64,000 nucleotides of DNA from Micractinium sp. NFX-FRZ (Eukaryota; Chlorophyta; Trebouxiophyceae; Chlorellales; Chlorellaceae): assembly GCA_029339195.1 (NCBI GenBank), contig JAPTJF010000005.1:62001-126000 (forward strand), given 5' to 3'. The notes under the pieces were generated by a model that was not told the origin of the DNA, did not search any database, and worked only from the letters and a program-made list of their open reading frames with translations. This document shows, one piece after another, positions 63,844-64,000 of the stretch (the first letter of the stretch is position 1; every line of letters begins with the position of its first letter). The position numbers and the translations under genes were made by a program.

Positions 63844-64000
63844 CTTTGAAAAGTGAGTGGGGCGCCCCATTGGCAGGCGAGCAACGAGCTGCCTTGAAAG
63901 CGGGGCAAAATGGAGAAAAGCGGGAGCATCATGTTGGCGCTGAAAATGGAGACCCCTTTGCAGAGAGGCTGCTGGCCAGCCTGGTGCGGCGTTGCCCAGT

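Noticed and set aside
63940..64000. Plus-strand frame ENGDPFAERLLASLVRRCP at the window edge
   Set aside because: Compositionally plausible, but only 20 codons before the edge, with no start or acceptor that can be tested.
1..64000. CRISPR arrays, IS elements, retrotransposon proteins, bacterial operons
   Set aside because: No spaced identical repeats, no transposase or reverse-transcriptase motifs, and no clusters of closely spaced co-oriented intronless genes were seen on either strand.

Overview
This window reads as nuclear DNA of a green alga of the Chlorella clade (Trebouxiophyceae). It is GC-rich, its genes are broken by many short introns with GTGAGT/GTGCGT-type donors and CTGCAG-type acceptors, and its coding regions carry long Ala/Gln/Gly/Ser/Pro tracts. 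TGTAA, the usual green-algal poly(A) signal, sits 95-550 nt after several stop codons. Plant-type products are encoded: plastid EPSP synthase, a SULTR-type sulfate transporter and a hydroxyproline-rich-type spacer. There are no operons, IS elements or CRISPR arrays. Gene models were spliced by hand; except where stated, reading phase closes across all junctions.

Layout. 328-4290 (+): 5'-truncated gene for a membrane-tethered alpha/beta-hydrolase-fold protein with a Ser/Pro-rich spacer. 4821-7173 (+): hemerythrin/HHE-like protein. 7557-11393 (+): SGNH/CE2-like esterase, copy A. 12573-20560 (+): SLC26/SULTR sulfate transporter with a STAS domain, 21 exons. 21352-23239 (-): coiled-coil protein of unknown function. 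23804-26406 (-): Nse1-like SMC5/6 subunit. 26901-28097 (+): small unknown protein. 28765-34068 (-): EPSP synthase, 13 exons. 34763-47143 (-): 26-exon gene for a 1417-residue multi-pass membrane protein with a PH-like segment and a complete TKL-type kinase domain. 48297-50067 (+): Mpv17/PMP22 family. 50898-54866 (+): esterase copy B. 55540-56928 (+): ARM-repeat/MYND zinc-finger protein. About 57489-57722: detached 3' fragment of esterase B. 57939-61050 (+): esterase copy C. 61209-63189 (-): CutC. 63769-63843 (-): possible last exon of a gene running in from beyond the window.

The genes do not form one pathway. Cell-surface chemistry is the only recurrent theme, with three secreted esterases and one tethered hydrolase. 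The rest are metabolic (EPSPS), transport (SULTR), genome maintenance (Nse1), organelle membrane (Mpv17), metal-related (CutC, HHE) and signalling (kinase).

The strongest unexplained structure is in the introns. In at least seven genes they carry decayed direct copies of the neighbouring exon edge, usually 90-140 bp away, in the same orientation and often with the splice site kept. About 8% of the introns modelled appear to use GC rather than GT donors, several at matching positions in paralogues B and C.
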